Below, piece after piece: positions 15,473-23,699 of a stretch of 64,000 nucleotides of DNA. The notes beneath the pieces are model-generated. The model was not told the DNA's origin and made no database searches. It saw only the letters and a program-made list of their open reading frames with translations. Each line of letters opens with the position of its first letter. Position 1 is the stretch's first letter. Source of the stretch: Embleya sp045207785 (GTDB lineage Bacteria > Actinomycetota > Actinomycetes > Streptomycetales > Streptomycetaceae); contig NZ_CP108777.1 of the NCBI RefSeq assembly GCF_045207785.1, positions 558,001 to 622,000 on the forward strand, in the 5' to 3' direction. A program made the translations under genes and the position numbers.

Positions 15473-15527
15473 GCCCGGTCCCTCCCCATCGCATCGCACA
15501 GCACCGTGTTGCGCGGCGCGCCTTATT

Positions 15528-15577
15528 CGATGCGCTCGCATCGGTTCCAGTGTACGGTTCCGATGCAAGCGCATCGG
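15528..15577. promoter_or_regulatory. Two TetR operators CGATGC-N4-GCATCG
   Basis: Site 1 is CGATGC-gctc-GCATCG (15528-15543); site 2 is CCGATGC-aagc-GCATCGG (15560-15577). Both are perfect and share a 4-bp spacer. Their centres are 33 bp apart, about three helical turns, in the gap between the TetR gene and the amidase gene. Binding by the adjacent TetR protein is inferred from position. Confidence 0.75.
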
Positions 15578-15599
15578 AACGTGGAGGGAAGGAAGGGCC

Positions 15600-17030
15600 A
15601 TGCAAGACGCCCTGTGGAAGATGTCGGCCGCCGCGCAAGGGGAGGCGGTGCGCAGAGCGGACGTCTCGGCCGTCGAACTGGTCGACAGTCACCTGGATCG
15701 CATCGCCGAGGTCAACCCGCAGGTGAACGCGGTCACGCAGCTCCTGGCGGAGCGCGCACGCGAGGCCGCGGCACGAACGGACCGTCGCCGGGCCGCCGGT
15801 GAGACGCTGGGGCCGCTCGCGGGCGTGCCCTTCACCGTGAAGGAGAGCACCGCCGTCGAAGGCGTGCCGACCACGTTCGGCACGGAGCGCTTCCGCGATC
15901 TGGTCGCGCCGTCCGACGCGCCCCCGGTGGCACGGCTGCGCGCCGCCGGGGCCATCCCCATCGGGCACAGCAACATACCGACCCTGATCCTCGCGGGGAT
16001 GCACACGCGCAGCGAACTCTTCGGCGACACGGTCAACCCGTGGGACAGCGACCGGACCCCGGGCGGCACCAGCGGGGGCGACGCGGTGGCCGTCGCCACG
16101 GGCATGGCAGCGCTCGGACTCGGCAACGACTCGGGTGGATCGGTGCGCGTCCCGGCCCAGTTCTGCGGCGTGGCCGGGCTGAAGCCGTCCACGGGCCGAT
16201 TCCCCGCGGACCACCGCATTCTCGGCCCCGACGACCCCGGCCCGGCGTCCCAGATGCTGGTCACCGACGGCCCGCTGGCCCGGTGCGTGGGCGACCTTCT
16301 GCTGGCCTACCGGGTGCTGGCCGGGACCGATCCGCGAGACCCACGGGCCGTAGCGGTGCCCCTGTTCGGCGCACCGCTCCCCACGCCCGTGAAGGTCGCG
16401 GTCGTGGCGGATCCCGGCGGGCACGGTGTCCACCCCACGGTTCGCGGCGCCGTCACGACCGCGGCCGACGCGCTCCGCGACGCCGGATACGACGTACGCG
16501 AGGTACAGGACGTACCACGCCTGGAGGAGGCCCTGGAGGCGTACGGCCGAATCACCGTGACCGAGTTCGCCCCGACCTGGCCCGCGGTACGCAAACTGTT
16601 GGGCAAGGGCGGGGACCGCTATATCGAGATGGCGATGGAGCGGACCCCGCCCGCGAGCGCGGACGAGTTCATGAAACTGATGGGCACCTGGATGAACATC
16701 CGCCGCTCATGGGCCGAATTCCTCGACGAGTACCCGCTGTTGCTCGGCCCCTCGTTCACCGAGCCACCGGTCGAGCCGGGGCTGGAGTCGCGCGACAGGG
16801 CGGGGCGGGACCGGGTCGGATCGGGCATGCGCCTGTGCACCGTGACCAGCTTCGTGGGCGTGCCCGGCGTGGCCGTGCCGACCGGAGTGGTCGACGGACT
16901 CCCCTCCGGAGTGCAGATCGTCGGGCGCGCGTTCCGCGAAGACCTGTGCCTGACCGCGGCCCAGGCGATCGAGGACCGACTCGGAGTCCTCACACCCATC
17001 GACCCACGCATGCAAGTTCGGGCCCATTGA
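15600..17030 (+). CDS. Amidase signature family enzyme (476 aa)
   Basis: The Ser-cis-Ser-Lys triad is visible: Lys81 in VPFTVKES, Ser158 in PGGTSGGDAVAV and Ser181 in GNDSGGSVRVPAQFCG. The C-terminal FVGVPGVAVPTGVVDGLPSGVQIVGRAFRED is typical of the family. It hydrolyses an amide of unknown identity in the cytoplasm. The ATG at 15600 is preceded by GGAGGGAAGGAAGG. It is single-gene, divergent from and probably repressed by the TetR regulator through the two palindromes upstream. Length is normal for the family. Confidence 0.9.
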   Translation: MQDALWKMSAAAQGEAVRRADVSAVELVDSHLDRIAEVNPQVNAVTQLLAERAREAAARTDRRRAAGETLGPLAGVPFTVKESTAVEGVPTTFGTERFRDLVAPSDAPPVARLRAAGAIPIGHSNIPTLILAGMHTRSELFGDTVNPWDSDRTPGGTSGGDAVAVATGMAALGLGNDSGGSVRVPAQFCGVAGLKPSTGRFPADHRILGPDDPGPASQMLVTDGPLARCVGDLLLAYRVLAGTDPRDPRAVAVPLFGAPLPTPVKVAVVADPGGHGVHPTVRGAVTTAADALRDAGYDVREVQDVPRLEEALEAYGRITVTEFAPTWPAVRKLLGKGGDRYIEMAMERTPPASADEFMKLMGTWMNIRRSWAEFLDEYPLLLGPSFTEPPVEPGLESRDRAGRDRVGSGMRLCTVTSFVGVPGVAVPTGVVDGLPSGVQIVGRAFREDLCLTAAQAIEDRLGVLTPIDPRMQVRAH

Positions 17031-17084
17031 GTCTTGAGTCTGCCGATGGGCGGGAGGCGGACGGCTGGGTCCTGCGCGGCGGAT

Positions 17085-17210
17085 CTAGCCGTTCTGCTTC
17101 GCGATCGCTTCGCGTACGGCCGGGACGATTTCGCCGGCCCAGCGGCCGAGAGAGGCGACGTCCTGCGTTCCGCCGCCGGGCGAGAAGAGCGTGAAGCCCG
17201 ACGCACCGTG
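17085..17210 (-). pseudogene. Relic of a luciferase-like (LLM class) flavin oxidoreductase, C-terminus only
   Basis: On the minus strand about 41 codons read HGASGFTLFSPGG, GTQDVASLGRWAGEI and VPAVREAIAKQNG up to a TAG at 17085-17087. This matches the extreme C-terminus of LLM-class monooxygenases. Upstream of about 17210 the homology stops without a start codon, 60 bases from the stop of the MarR gene. A deletion that removed most of the enzyme gene is the simplest explanation. Confidence 0.6.
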
Positions 17211-17269
17211 CAAAGTTGGGGAACTCGACGAATCCGTCGGACCAGCCGATCGGACGGCACCACCAATCG

Positions 17270-17797
17270 CTACTCGCTCGGCAATGTCCGGCCCAGCTTG
17301 CGCAGCAGATCGGTCAGGGCGCTCTGCTCGTCGGCGGTCAGTCCGGCGAGTAGCCGCGCCTCGTTCCGGAAGTGCTGTTCAACCACTTCGTCGATGAGCT
17401 CTCGACCCTGGTCGGTGAGCCGGATCAGCCGGCCCCGCGCGTCGTCCTCGGCCGCTCGGCGACTGACCAACCCGGCGATTTCCAACCGGTCGACCCGCTT
17501 GGTCACCGCCCCCGAGGTGACCATCGTCGACCCGCGCAGTTCACCGGCGGTCAGCTCGAAGGGAGGGCCGGAGCGGCGCAGCGTGGCGAGCACGTCGAAC
17601 TCGCCCCTGCCCAGGTCGTGGCGCTCGAAGACGCGGCACAGCCGCTCCTCCAGCGCCCAGTGCAGACGGGTGATGCGTCCCACCATGTGCACCGGGCCGG
17701 CGTCGAGGTCGGGCCGCTCCCGGCGCCACTGGTCGACGATGAGATCGACCGCGTCGGCGTCGGCGGGGAGGGCGGAGGGGTCGACGTCCTGAGGCAT
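17270..17797 (-). CDS. MarR-family regulator (175 aa)
   Basis: The winged-helix core is LGRGEFDVLATLRRSGPPFELTAGELRGSTMVTSGAVTKRVDRLEIAGLVSRRAAEDDARGRLIRLTDQG, with flanking dimerisation helices, as in MarR repressors. The start MPQDVDP at 17797 was chosen because longer frames run through the operators. It is divergent from an EamA transporter and an MFS transporter. Two TTTCCATGGAAA palindromes lie in the gap, so it probably represses itself and the transporters and responds to a compound they export. A relic of a flavin enzyme lies just downstream. Confidence 0.88.
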   Translation of the reverse strand: MPQDVDPSALPADADAVDLIVDQWRRERPDLDAGPVHMVGRITRLHWALEERLCRVFERHDLGRGEFDVLATLRRSGPPFELTAGELRGSTMVTSGAVTKRVDRLEIAGLVSRRAAEDDARGRLIRLTDQGRELIDEVVEQHFRNEARLLAGLTADEQSALTDLLRKLGRTLPSE

Positions 17798-17810
17798 CGC
17801 TTGACGATCC

Positions 17811-17844
17811 TTTCCATGGAAAGTAATGTAGTTTCCATGGAAAC
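17811..17844. promoter_or_regulatory. Two MarR operators TTTCCATGGAAA
   Basis: A perfect 12-bp palindrome TTTCCATGGAAA (17811-17822) and a 14-bp version GTTTCCATGGAAAC (17831-17844) have centres 21 bp apart, two helical turns. Between them lies TAATGT, a possible -10 hexamer. They sit just upstream of the MarR start and in front of the transporter genes. Confidence 0.75.
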
Positions 17845-17910
17845 TACCGCACGTCGTCGACGTCTTCAACCTTCGACGACCGGCACTACGGTACGGGGAC
17901 GCGGCGCGGC

Positions 17911-18837
17911 ATGAAAAGCGGCCGGCGATTCCTCACCCCGGGTGTGACGGCGCTGGCACCGGCGATCTGGGGAAGCATCTATCTGGTGACGACCGAATGG
18001 TTGCCACCGGACCGACCACTACTGGCCACCACCGTGCGGGCGCTTCCCGCGGGCCTGATTGTGCTGGCCTTCGCCCGCACGCTGCCGACCGGTATATGGC
18101 TGTGGCGCGCCCTGTTGCTCGGAACTCTCAACATCGGAGCGTTCAATTTCCTGCTGTTCGTCGCGGCGTATCGCCTACCGGGTGGCATAGCGGGAATGGT
18201 GATCACGGCGGTACAGCCGATGCTCGTGCTGGTCTTGGCGGCGCTGCTCCTCGGGGACGGAATTCGGTACACGCACGTGGCCGCCTGCGTCCTCGGCGCG
18301 GGCGGTGTCGTGTTGCTTGTGTTCAAGGGGACAGTGGACCTGGATTATTTCGGTGTGGCGGCGGCGCTGGCCGCGTCAGCCTGCATGGGCGCCGGCATCA
18401 CACTGACCAAACTGTGGGGACGCCCGAACGGAGTGGGGCTGCTTCCCTTCACCGGCTGGCAGCTAACGGCAGGCGGACTCGTTTCGTTGCCGTTCACACT
18501 GTCCCTCGAAGGACTGCCGACCACCGTCAGCGGAACGCACATCATCGGGTTTTGCTATCTCATCTCCCTCGGCGCGGTCATCAGCTATGCCATCTGGTTC
18601 CGCGGGATAGAGAAGCTCCCGGCATCGGCGGTCTCCTTCCTCGCCCTGGGCAGTCCGATCGTCGCAACCCTCCTCGGATATCTGTTCCTGAATCAGACAC
18701 TGTCGATTCTGCAACTGATCGGAATCGTGGTGATCATCGGTGCCGTGCTGCTCGCGCAACCCCGACCGGTCGACCCGCGAGGGCTCGACTCCCACGATCG
18801 GAATCCAAGCCGACGCGGGATTGAAGACAGGCCCTAG
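17911..18837 (+). CDS. EamA-family (DMT) transporter (308 aa)
   Basis: About ten hydrophobic segments in two homologous halves are visible, for example LLGTLNIGAFNFLLFVAAYRLPGGIAGMVITAVQPMLVLVLAALLL and FLALGSPIVATLLGYLFLNQTLSILQLIGIVVIIGAVLLAQ. This is the usual EamA pattern of inner-membrane metabolite exporters. Length is normal. GC content and third-position G/C are visibly lower than in the flanking genes, a sign of recent transfer shared with the next gene. It is probably controlled by the divergent MarR regulator; the MFS gene follows after 65 nt. Confidence 0.87.
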   Translation: MKSGRRFLTPGVTALAPAIWGSIYLVTTEWLPPDRPLLATTVRALPAGLIVLAFARTLPTGIWLWRALLLGTLNIGAFNFLLFVAAYRLPGGIAGMVITAVQPMLVLVLAALLLGDGIRYTHVAACVLGAGGVVLLVFKGTVDLDYFGVAAALAASACMGAGITLTKLWGRPNGVGLLPFTGWQLTAGGLVSLPFTLSLEGLPTTVSGTHIIGFCYLISLGAVISYAIWFRGIEKLPASAVSFLALGSPIVATLLGYLFLNQTLSILQLIGIVVIIGAVLLAQPRPVDPRGLDSHDRNPSRRGIEDRP

Positions 18838-18902
18838 CGGCGCCCGAGACTCCCGTGTCGTCGCCATCGTCCAAAACAACTAAAACAATTCAGAGAGAAG
18901 AA

Positions 18903-20135
18903 ATGGTCGCACTCGATGTACGCCCGCATTCGGCCTCGAGATCATGGCTGGGCGTTGCTGTCATCACAGCCAGTTTGTTCATCTTCGTCACTACCGAGCT
19001 GATGCCCGTCGGACTCCTTACTCCGATAGGCTCGAGCCTGAACATATCCGTGGGAATTGCCGGGCTGATGGTTACTTTGTACGGCATCTCAGCCGGGCTC
19101 GGCGTACCGTTTATCGTGGCCTGGACCAGGCGCGTCAACCGACGCGCGCTGCTGTCCGCGCTATTGGCGATATTGGCGCTGGGAAATCTGATCACCGCCG
19201 TCTCGCCGAACTATCCTCTGGTGTTGACCGCGCGGCTCGTCATGGGATTTGCCAATGGGGTGTTCTGGGCCATCGGCGTGAGCATGGCGATGCGCCTTGT
19301 TCCGGAACGCCACGCGAACAGAGCGGCCGCGATCGCATTGTCCGGAATCTCGATTGCCACGGTGGTGGGCATTCCGTTGGGCACATTCCTGGAAAGCCTC
19401 ACGAGCTGGCGAACGACGTTTCTCATCTGGAGCGGACTCAGTGCGCTGGTGCTCCTCGCGGTCGCAGCCGTAATTCCGTCACTGCCATCGGAGAACGCGG
19501 TTTCGGTCCGGGAAGTCTTCGCGCTCCCGGTCAAAAACGTGCAGCTCCGTTTGGTGATGTTCACCGTCGCCCTCTACGTGCTCGGTCATTTCGGGGCGTA
19601 TACGTTCGTACGACCCTTCATGGAGGAGAACTCGTCCGCCACGACCGCCTTTATCACCGGACTGCTGATCATTTACGGTGTCGGCGGCGCGGCCGGGAAC
19701 TTCATCGCCGGATACACCGCGACCAAGAATCTGCGGGGTACCTTCATCGGCGCCCTCGCGGGACTCGTGGCGTCCCTGCTGTTGCTGCTGACCATCGGTG
19801 ACTCGCGGGTCGGTTCGATCGTCTCCCTGGCCCTCTGGGGAGTCTCCTTCGGCGCCGTGAACCTGTGCCAGATCAACATGACACTCGCCGCCGCGCCCGA
19901 CACCTTTGAAGCCGCGATGTCGATCAACACCTTGGGATACAACACATCCCTGGCGCTCGGAGCGCTCTTCGGTGGGCTGTTCGCGGATCATGTGGGTGTC
20001 ACAAGCGCCGTCTGGTTCGGTGTAGCGCTGACGGCGGCTTCGCTGCTCGTCACAGTCGGCATGCGCCGGACGACCTCACGCGGCGTCCCCGATGATGCGG
20101 TGGGCACAGTGGATCGGCCTGTCCTCCAGCCCTGA
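18903..20135 (+). CDS. MFS transporter, DHA1-type efflux permease (410 aa)
   Basis: Twelve hydrophobic segments are evident. They begin VAVITASLFIFVTTELMPVGLLTPIG and include the motif-A-like loop GVPFIVAWTRRVNRRALL and the motif-C-like GISIATVVGIPLGTFLES. This is typical of drug or sugar efflux permeases of the arabinose-efflux/chloramphenicol-resistance type. The ATG at 18903 has GAGAGAAG directly upstream; an in-frame ATG at 18855 lacks one. Base composition is lower in GC than the surroundings, as in the preceding EamA gene, so the pair may have been acquired together. Confidence 0.88.
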   Translation: MVALDVRPHSASRSWLGVAVITASLFIFVTTELMPVGLLTPIGSSLNISVGIAGLMVTLYGISAGLGVPFIVAWTRRVNRRALLSALLAILALGNLITAVSPNYPLVLTARLVMGFANGVFWAIGVSMAMRLVPERHANRAAAIALSGISIATVVGIPLGTFLESLTSWRTTFLIWSGLSALVLLAVAAVIPSLPSENAVSVREVFALPVKNVQLRLVMFTVALYVLGHFGAYTFVRPFMEENSSATTAFITGLLIIYGVGGAAGNFIAGYTATKNLRGTFIGALAGLVASLLLLLTIGDSRVGSIVSLALWGVSFGAVNLCQINMTLAAAPDTFEAAMSINTLGYNTSLALGALFGGLFADHVGVTSAVWFGVALTAASLLVTVGMRRTTSRGVPDDAVGTVDRPVLQP

Positions 20136-20196
20136 TCAGGCAGTGGAGGGGCATCCATGGAGACCGGTCCTCGGGTGCGGGCCCGCTGCCGGCGGT

Positions 20197-20802
20197 TCAT
20201 CGCGGCACCGGCACCTCCCGCACGGCGCCGGCGATGACCGCGGTCACGACCTTGCGGACGGCGTCGGCCTGCGGCGGGGTGCCTTTCCGGTCGGCGAAGA
20301 GCATGTGTCCGGTCCCGATCAGCGTGGGGGCGAGCGTGTCGACGTCGGCATCCGCCGCGATGCGGCCCAGTTCGCGCTCGGTGGTGAGGTAGCCGGCGAT
20401 CATGGCCGTGGCCTCGGTCAGGACCGGAATCCCGGTCGGGGTGGTCCGGCGGAGCCGGGCGCGCAGGTCGTCCCGGGAGGTGACGAGGCCGACCATCGCC
20501 ACGGCGACCGACCCGAACAGGTCGGTCAGGGCGCCGGTGAGGTGGTCGGCGACGGCGCCGGTCCCGGCGCGGTCGCGCAGGGCGGCGGCCTGGGTGTCGA
20601 TCCGGGCGACGCGGTCCAGTACGAGTTCGGCGAGGAAGGCGTCGAAGTCGGCGAAGTGCCGGTGCAGGACGCCCTTGGCGCAGCCTGCCTCGGTGGTGAC
20701 CGCTCGGCTGGTCAGCGCGCTGGGCCCATCTCGGAGCAGGATCCGCTCGGCGGCCTCGAACAGTTGCTCTCGCGGGTCGCGGATGGCTGTTCCCGTGGGC
20801 AC
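20197..20802 (-). CDS. TetR-family repressor (201 aa)
   Basis: The N-terminal helix-turn-helix REQLFEAAERILLRDGPSALTSRAVTTEAGCAKGVLHRHFADFDAFLAEL is followed by a helical ligand domain ending in TPPQADAVRKVVTAVIAGAV. It is divergent from a methyltransferase gene whose promoter carries palindromes with TGGGCA half-sites. The likely role is repression of that gene and autoregulation. The inducer is unknown. Confidence 0.87.
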   Translation of the reverse strand: MPTGTAIRDPREQLFEAAERILLRDGPSALTSRAVTTEAGCAKGVLHRHFADFDAFLAELVLDRVARIDTQAAALRDRAGTGAVADHLTGALTDLFGSVAVAMVGLVTSRDDLRARLRRTTPTGIPVLTEATAMIAGYLTTERELGRIAADADVDTLAPTLIGTGHMLFADRKGTPPQADAVRKVVTAVIAGAVREVPVPR

Positions 20803-20861
20803 TGTACGTCCTCTCCTTCTGCGTCCGGCCTGCCGTCGGGCCGGCCGCCCGGTCGTTCGGA

Positions 20862-20907
20862 TTGACGAGTGGGCAAGCGCCCATTCATAGTGGGCACATG
20901 CCCACTA
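20862..20907 (+). promoter_or_regulatory. Promoter with two TetR operators, overlapping the methyltransferase start
   Basis: TTGACG (20862-20867) and CATAGT (20886-20891) are separated by 18 bp. A perfect palindrome TAGTGGGCA-ca-TGCCCACTA (20888-20907) covers the -10 region and the ATG at 20898. A weaker copy AGTGGGCA-ag-CGCCCATT (20868-20885) fills the spacer. Repression by the divergent TetR protein would block both polymerase binding and initiation. Confidence 0.7.
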
Positions 20908-21725
20908 TACCGCCGGAGCGAGCACCTCTTTCCCGATCCGAGCCTCATCGCCACCGACAGGTGGCCGAGTCGTTCGGCTCGGACGCCGAACGCTACGACC
21001 GGGCTCGGCCCTCCTACCCCCAAGCCATGGTGGAGCGGATCGCGGCCGCCTGCCCCGGCACCGACGTACTGGACGTCGGCTGTGGAACCGGCATCGTGGC
21101 CCGGCAGTTCGCGGCGGCCGGCTGCCGGGTGTTGGGCGTCGACGTCGACGCGCGGATGGCCGACCTGGCGCGACAGCGCGGACTCGCGGTCGAGGTGGCC
21201 GCGTTCGAGGCCTGGGACCCGGCCGGCCGCGAGTTCGACGCGGTCGTCGCCGGGCAGACCTGGCATTGGGTGGACCCGGTCGCCGGAGCGGCCAAAGCGG
21301 CACGGACGCTGCGACCCGGTGGCCTGCTGGCCGTGTTCTGGAACGCGGGCCAACCCTCGCCCGAACTGGCGGAGTCCTTCGCCGAGGTCTATCGCCGAGT
21401 GATGCCCGACTCGCTTGCGGCCCGCCAATGGACGACACCGGCCGTGGACGGGTATTCGGCGCTGTGCACCAGGGCGGCCGACGGCATACGGGAGGTGGGC
21501 GCGTTCGGCGCCCCGGAGCAGTGGCGATTCGACTGGGAACGCGCCTACACCCGGGACGAGTGGTTGGACCAGTTGCCCACCACCGGCGGCCACACCCGGC
21601 TCCCGCCGGCCGAACTCGAAGAGGTGCTGGCGGGCATCGGCGCCGCCGTCGACTCCGTGGGGGGCCGCTTCACGATGCGCTACGCCACGGTGGCGGTCAC
21701 CGCGACGCGCGGGGATGCCGCCTGA
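20898..21725 (+). CDS. Class I SAM-dependent methyltransferase (275 aa)
   Basis: The N-terminal motif FGSDAERYDRARPSYPQAMVERI leads into the SAM-binding loop VLDVGCGTGIVARQFAAAGCRVLGVDVDARM and the later DAVVAGQTWHWVD. This type is common in actinomycetes; the methyl acceptor is unknown. The ATG at 20898 sits about 7 nt after the -10 hexamer, so the transcript is probably leaderless and no ribosome-binding site is expected. It lies under a TetR operator that overlaps the start. Confidence 0.87.
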   Translation: MPTIPPERAPLSRSEPHRHRQVAESFGSDAERYDRARPSYPQAMVERIAAACPGTDVLDVGCGTGIVARQFAAAGCRVLGVDVDARMADLARQRGLAVEVAAFEAWDPAGREFDAVVAGQTWHWVDPVAGAAKAARTLRPGGLLAVFWNAGQPSPELAESFAEVYRRVMPDSLAARQWTTPAVDGYSALCTRAADGIREVGAFGAPEQWRFDWERAYTRDEWLDQLPTTGGHTRLPPAELEEVLAGIGAAVDSVGGRFTMRYATVAVTATRGDAA

Positions 21726-21854
21726 CTCGAATCCGAGTCGGGGCCACCGGGCCCGGTCGGCGCCGTACGGAGTCGGCCGGGACCGGAGCGACCGTTCCGC
21801 CGGTGTCCGGTGTCCGGTATCCGGTAAACGTGGCGACGCACCCAAGTAACAAGA

Positions 21855-21866
21855 TTGGTGTAGACC
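21855..21866 (+). promoter_or_regulatory. Orphan DasR-like site TTGGTGTAGACC
   Basis: The sequence resembles the GntR-type dre element bound by DasR (consensus around TGGTCTAGACCA) and the direct repeats in chitinase promoters. It lies in the 312-base gap (21726-22037) before the recombinase-like gene, where no other element is recognised. No chitinase or aminosugar gene follows. The assignment rests on a short motif. Confidence 0.35.
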
Positions 21867-22037
21867 TTTCAAGGATTCGGGTGTTCACTGGCAGGGCGAT
21901 CCGGGGGCTCGAACTCGAGCGGAGTTGCGCGAACGCGCGCCGTACACGGGATTCGGGGCGTCACGTCAGCGCAGCGGGCCGGCCTCAACCGATGCCATGA
22001 CTTGCGGCGAGCCGTAGCCCACAGGGAGTGACACGGA

Positions 22038-22490
22038 ATGAGATCCACCGCGCATCGCCGGCACCCGGCGACCGCCGTGTACCTGCGCTGCTATCCCTTC
22101 GACCGGCAGGCAATGGCATCGCATCGCGGAGCCCTCGAGGAGTACGCCGTCTCCCTCGGCCTGCCCATCCCCGTGGTCCACCTGGACAACGGCGTCTCCT
22201 CCCGGATGAACAAGCCCCTCCTGGAATCCCTGCTCGCGCGGGCGGCGGACGGCTTCTTCCAGACGGTCCTGGTGCCGGGCCTGTGGGTCTTCGCTCTCGA
22301 CGACGCCCGCGCCGCCGCCGTGGCCGACGGGTTTCGGCAGGTGGGGGCACGCGTCGTCGAACTCCCCGGCCGCCGGTACCGCCGCGCCGGGCACCCGCCT
22401 CGCTCCGGAACCGACCGGCCTACGCACGGCTCCTTCACGCGGCTCTCGATCCCCAGCCCGCACCGTCCTCCCTGCACCAATTCGCTGTGA
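22038..22490 (+). CDS. Small protein resembling a serine-recombinase catalytic fold (150 aa)
   Basis: Residues 12-105 (VYLRCYPFDRQAMASHRGALEEYAVSLGLP, VVHLDNGVSS, LLESLLARAADGFFQTVLVPGLWVFALDD) follow the layout of resolvase N-terminal domains: a first strand, a helix, and a DNG segment where recombinases have DxG. The catalytic serine usually found in the first strand is not evident, and no DNA-binding domain follows, so it is unlikely to recombine DNA. Similar stand-alone proteins occur in Streptomyces without known function. GGGAG lies 10 nt before the ATG. The last 40 residues are Pro/Arg-rich and may be poorly conserved. Confidence 0.55.
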   Translation: MRSTAHRRHPATAVYLRCYPFDRQAMASHRGALEEYAVSLGLPIPVVHLDNGVSSRMNKPLLESLLARAADGFFQTVLVPGLWVFALDDARAAAVADGFRQVGARVVELPGRRYRRAGHPPRSGTDRPTHGSFTRLSIPSPHRPPCTNSL

Positions 22491-22592
22491 TCCTCTGTTC
22501 GAGCGCCGGCGACCCGGGGCGGATCGCGCGCCGGTCCCGGGGGCCGATGTCGCCGACGCGCGAGCGTCGAACCACCGGTTCCGCCCGGGACG

Positions 22593-23699
22593 TCACCGTC
22601 GATCCGGCGCGGCGCCCCGCGCCGTGAGCAGGTCCAGGAGCGCGTCTCTGCCGCCACGGCGCAGCGCGTCGCGTTGCCGGTCCGCTCCCGTACCCTCCCG
22701 GAGCAGTCGGTGCACCAGCCCGTTCACCTGTCGGACGTCCCCCGCGTCCTCCAACGCCGGGGTGAGGTATTCGATCAGTCGGCCGACGAGGTCCCCGGCC
22801 TTGAGCCGTCTCGGGGCGTACGGGTCGATCAGCACGTCGTCCAGGCCGTGCCGCGCGGCGTGCCAATGGGCCGCCGCCACGAATTCGGGAGCGGGCTCGT
22901 ACGCGGGAGCGCCCGTCGCCTCGTCCCGCAGGACGGTTGCCACCAGTGCCCGGACGATGGCGGCGAGCATCACCGCGTCGTCGGCCCGCAGCTGGACGTC
23001 CATGGCACGTACCTCGACGGTCGGGTATCGGTCGGACAGGCGGGCGTGCCAGTAGACGCGGGCATGGTCACGCAGGACGCCCGCGGCCAGCAGGTCGTTC
23101 ACGCGGCGGTCGTAGTCGGCGACATCGGCGAACGCCGGCGGGACGCCACTGATCGACCAGCGGCTGAAGGTGATGGTGCGCCAGCTCGCGAAACCGGTGT
23201 CGCGGCCGTCCCACAGCGGAGAGTTCGCCGACATGGCCACCAGGAGCGGCAGCCAGGGGCGCAGCCGATTGAGCACGACCACCCCGGCTTCGCGATCCGG
23301 GACCCCCACGTGAACGTGCATGCCGTTGATCAGTTGCTCGTCGACCAGGCGCGGGGCGTCCGAGTGCAGCGACCGGTACCGGACGTTGTCGGTGACCTCC
23401 ACCGGGGTTCGGGACACGAACGGGGCCGTACCAGAGGCGGCGATGCGACAACCGGCCTGCTCGGCCGCCGCGGACACCGCGTGCCGTAGCCGCAGCAGGT
23501 GCCCGCCGACTTCGTCGAGGGTCTCGCATACGGGGGTCGCCACCTCGACCTGGACCCGCAACAGCTCGGGTTGGACCTCTCCGTCGGTCACGGCCGTTTG
23601 CAGATCCGCGGCCGCCCGAACCGCCTCGGCCGCCGGCACCGGGAGGCCGTCGACGGGATCCACGAGCAGATATTCCTCCTCGACACCGAGCGTGATCAC
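22593..23699 (-). CDS. ybdK: YbdK-type carboxylate-amine ligase, glutamate-cysteine ligase family 2 (368 aa)
   Basis: The N-terminus MITLGVEEEYLLVDPVDG carries the characteristic GVEEE motif. NGMHVHVGVPDREAGVVVLNRLRPWLPLLVAMSANSPLWDGRDTGFASWRT and the later YPTVEVRAMDVQ complete the GCS2 family pattern. These enzymes show weak glutamate-cysteine ligase activity and the natural product is often unknown. Length is normal. It is a single gene convergent with the recombinase-like gene. Confidence 0.9.
   Translation of the reverse strand: MITLGVEEEYLLVDPVDGLPVPAAEAVRAAADLQTAVTDGEVQPELLRVQVEVATPVCETLDEVGGHLLRLRHAVSAAAEQAGCRIAASGTAPFVSRTPVEVTDNVRYRSLHSDAPRLVDEQLINGMHVHVGVPDREAGVVVLNRLRPWLPLLVAMSANSPLWDGRDTGFASWRTITFSRWSISGVPPAFADVADYDRRVNDLLAAGVLRDHARVYWHARLSDRYPTVEVRAMDVQLRADDAVMLAAIVRALVATVLRDEATGAPAYEPAPEFVAAAHWHAARHGLDDVLIDPYAPRRLKAGDLVGRLIEYLTPALEDAGDVRQVNGLVHRLLREGTGADRQRDALRRGGRDALLDLLTARGAAPDRR

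Noticed and set aside
22038..22490. Active site-specific recombinase or mobile element
   Set aside because: No catalytic serine, no DNA-binding domain and no flanking repeats or attachment sites were seen.
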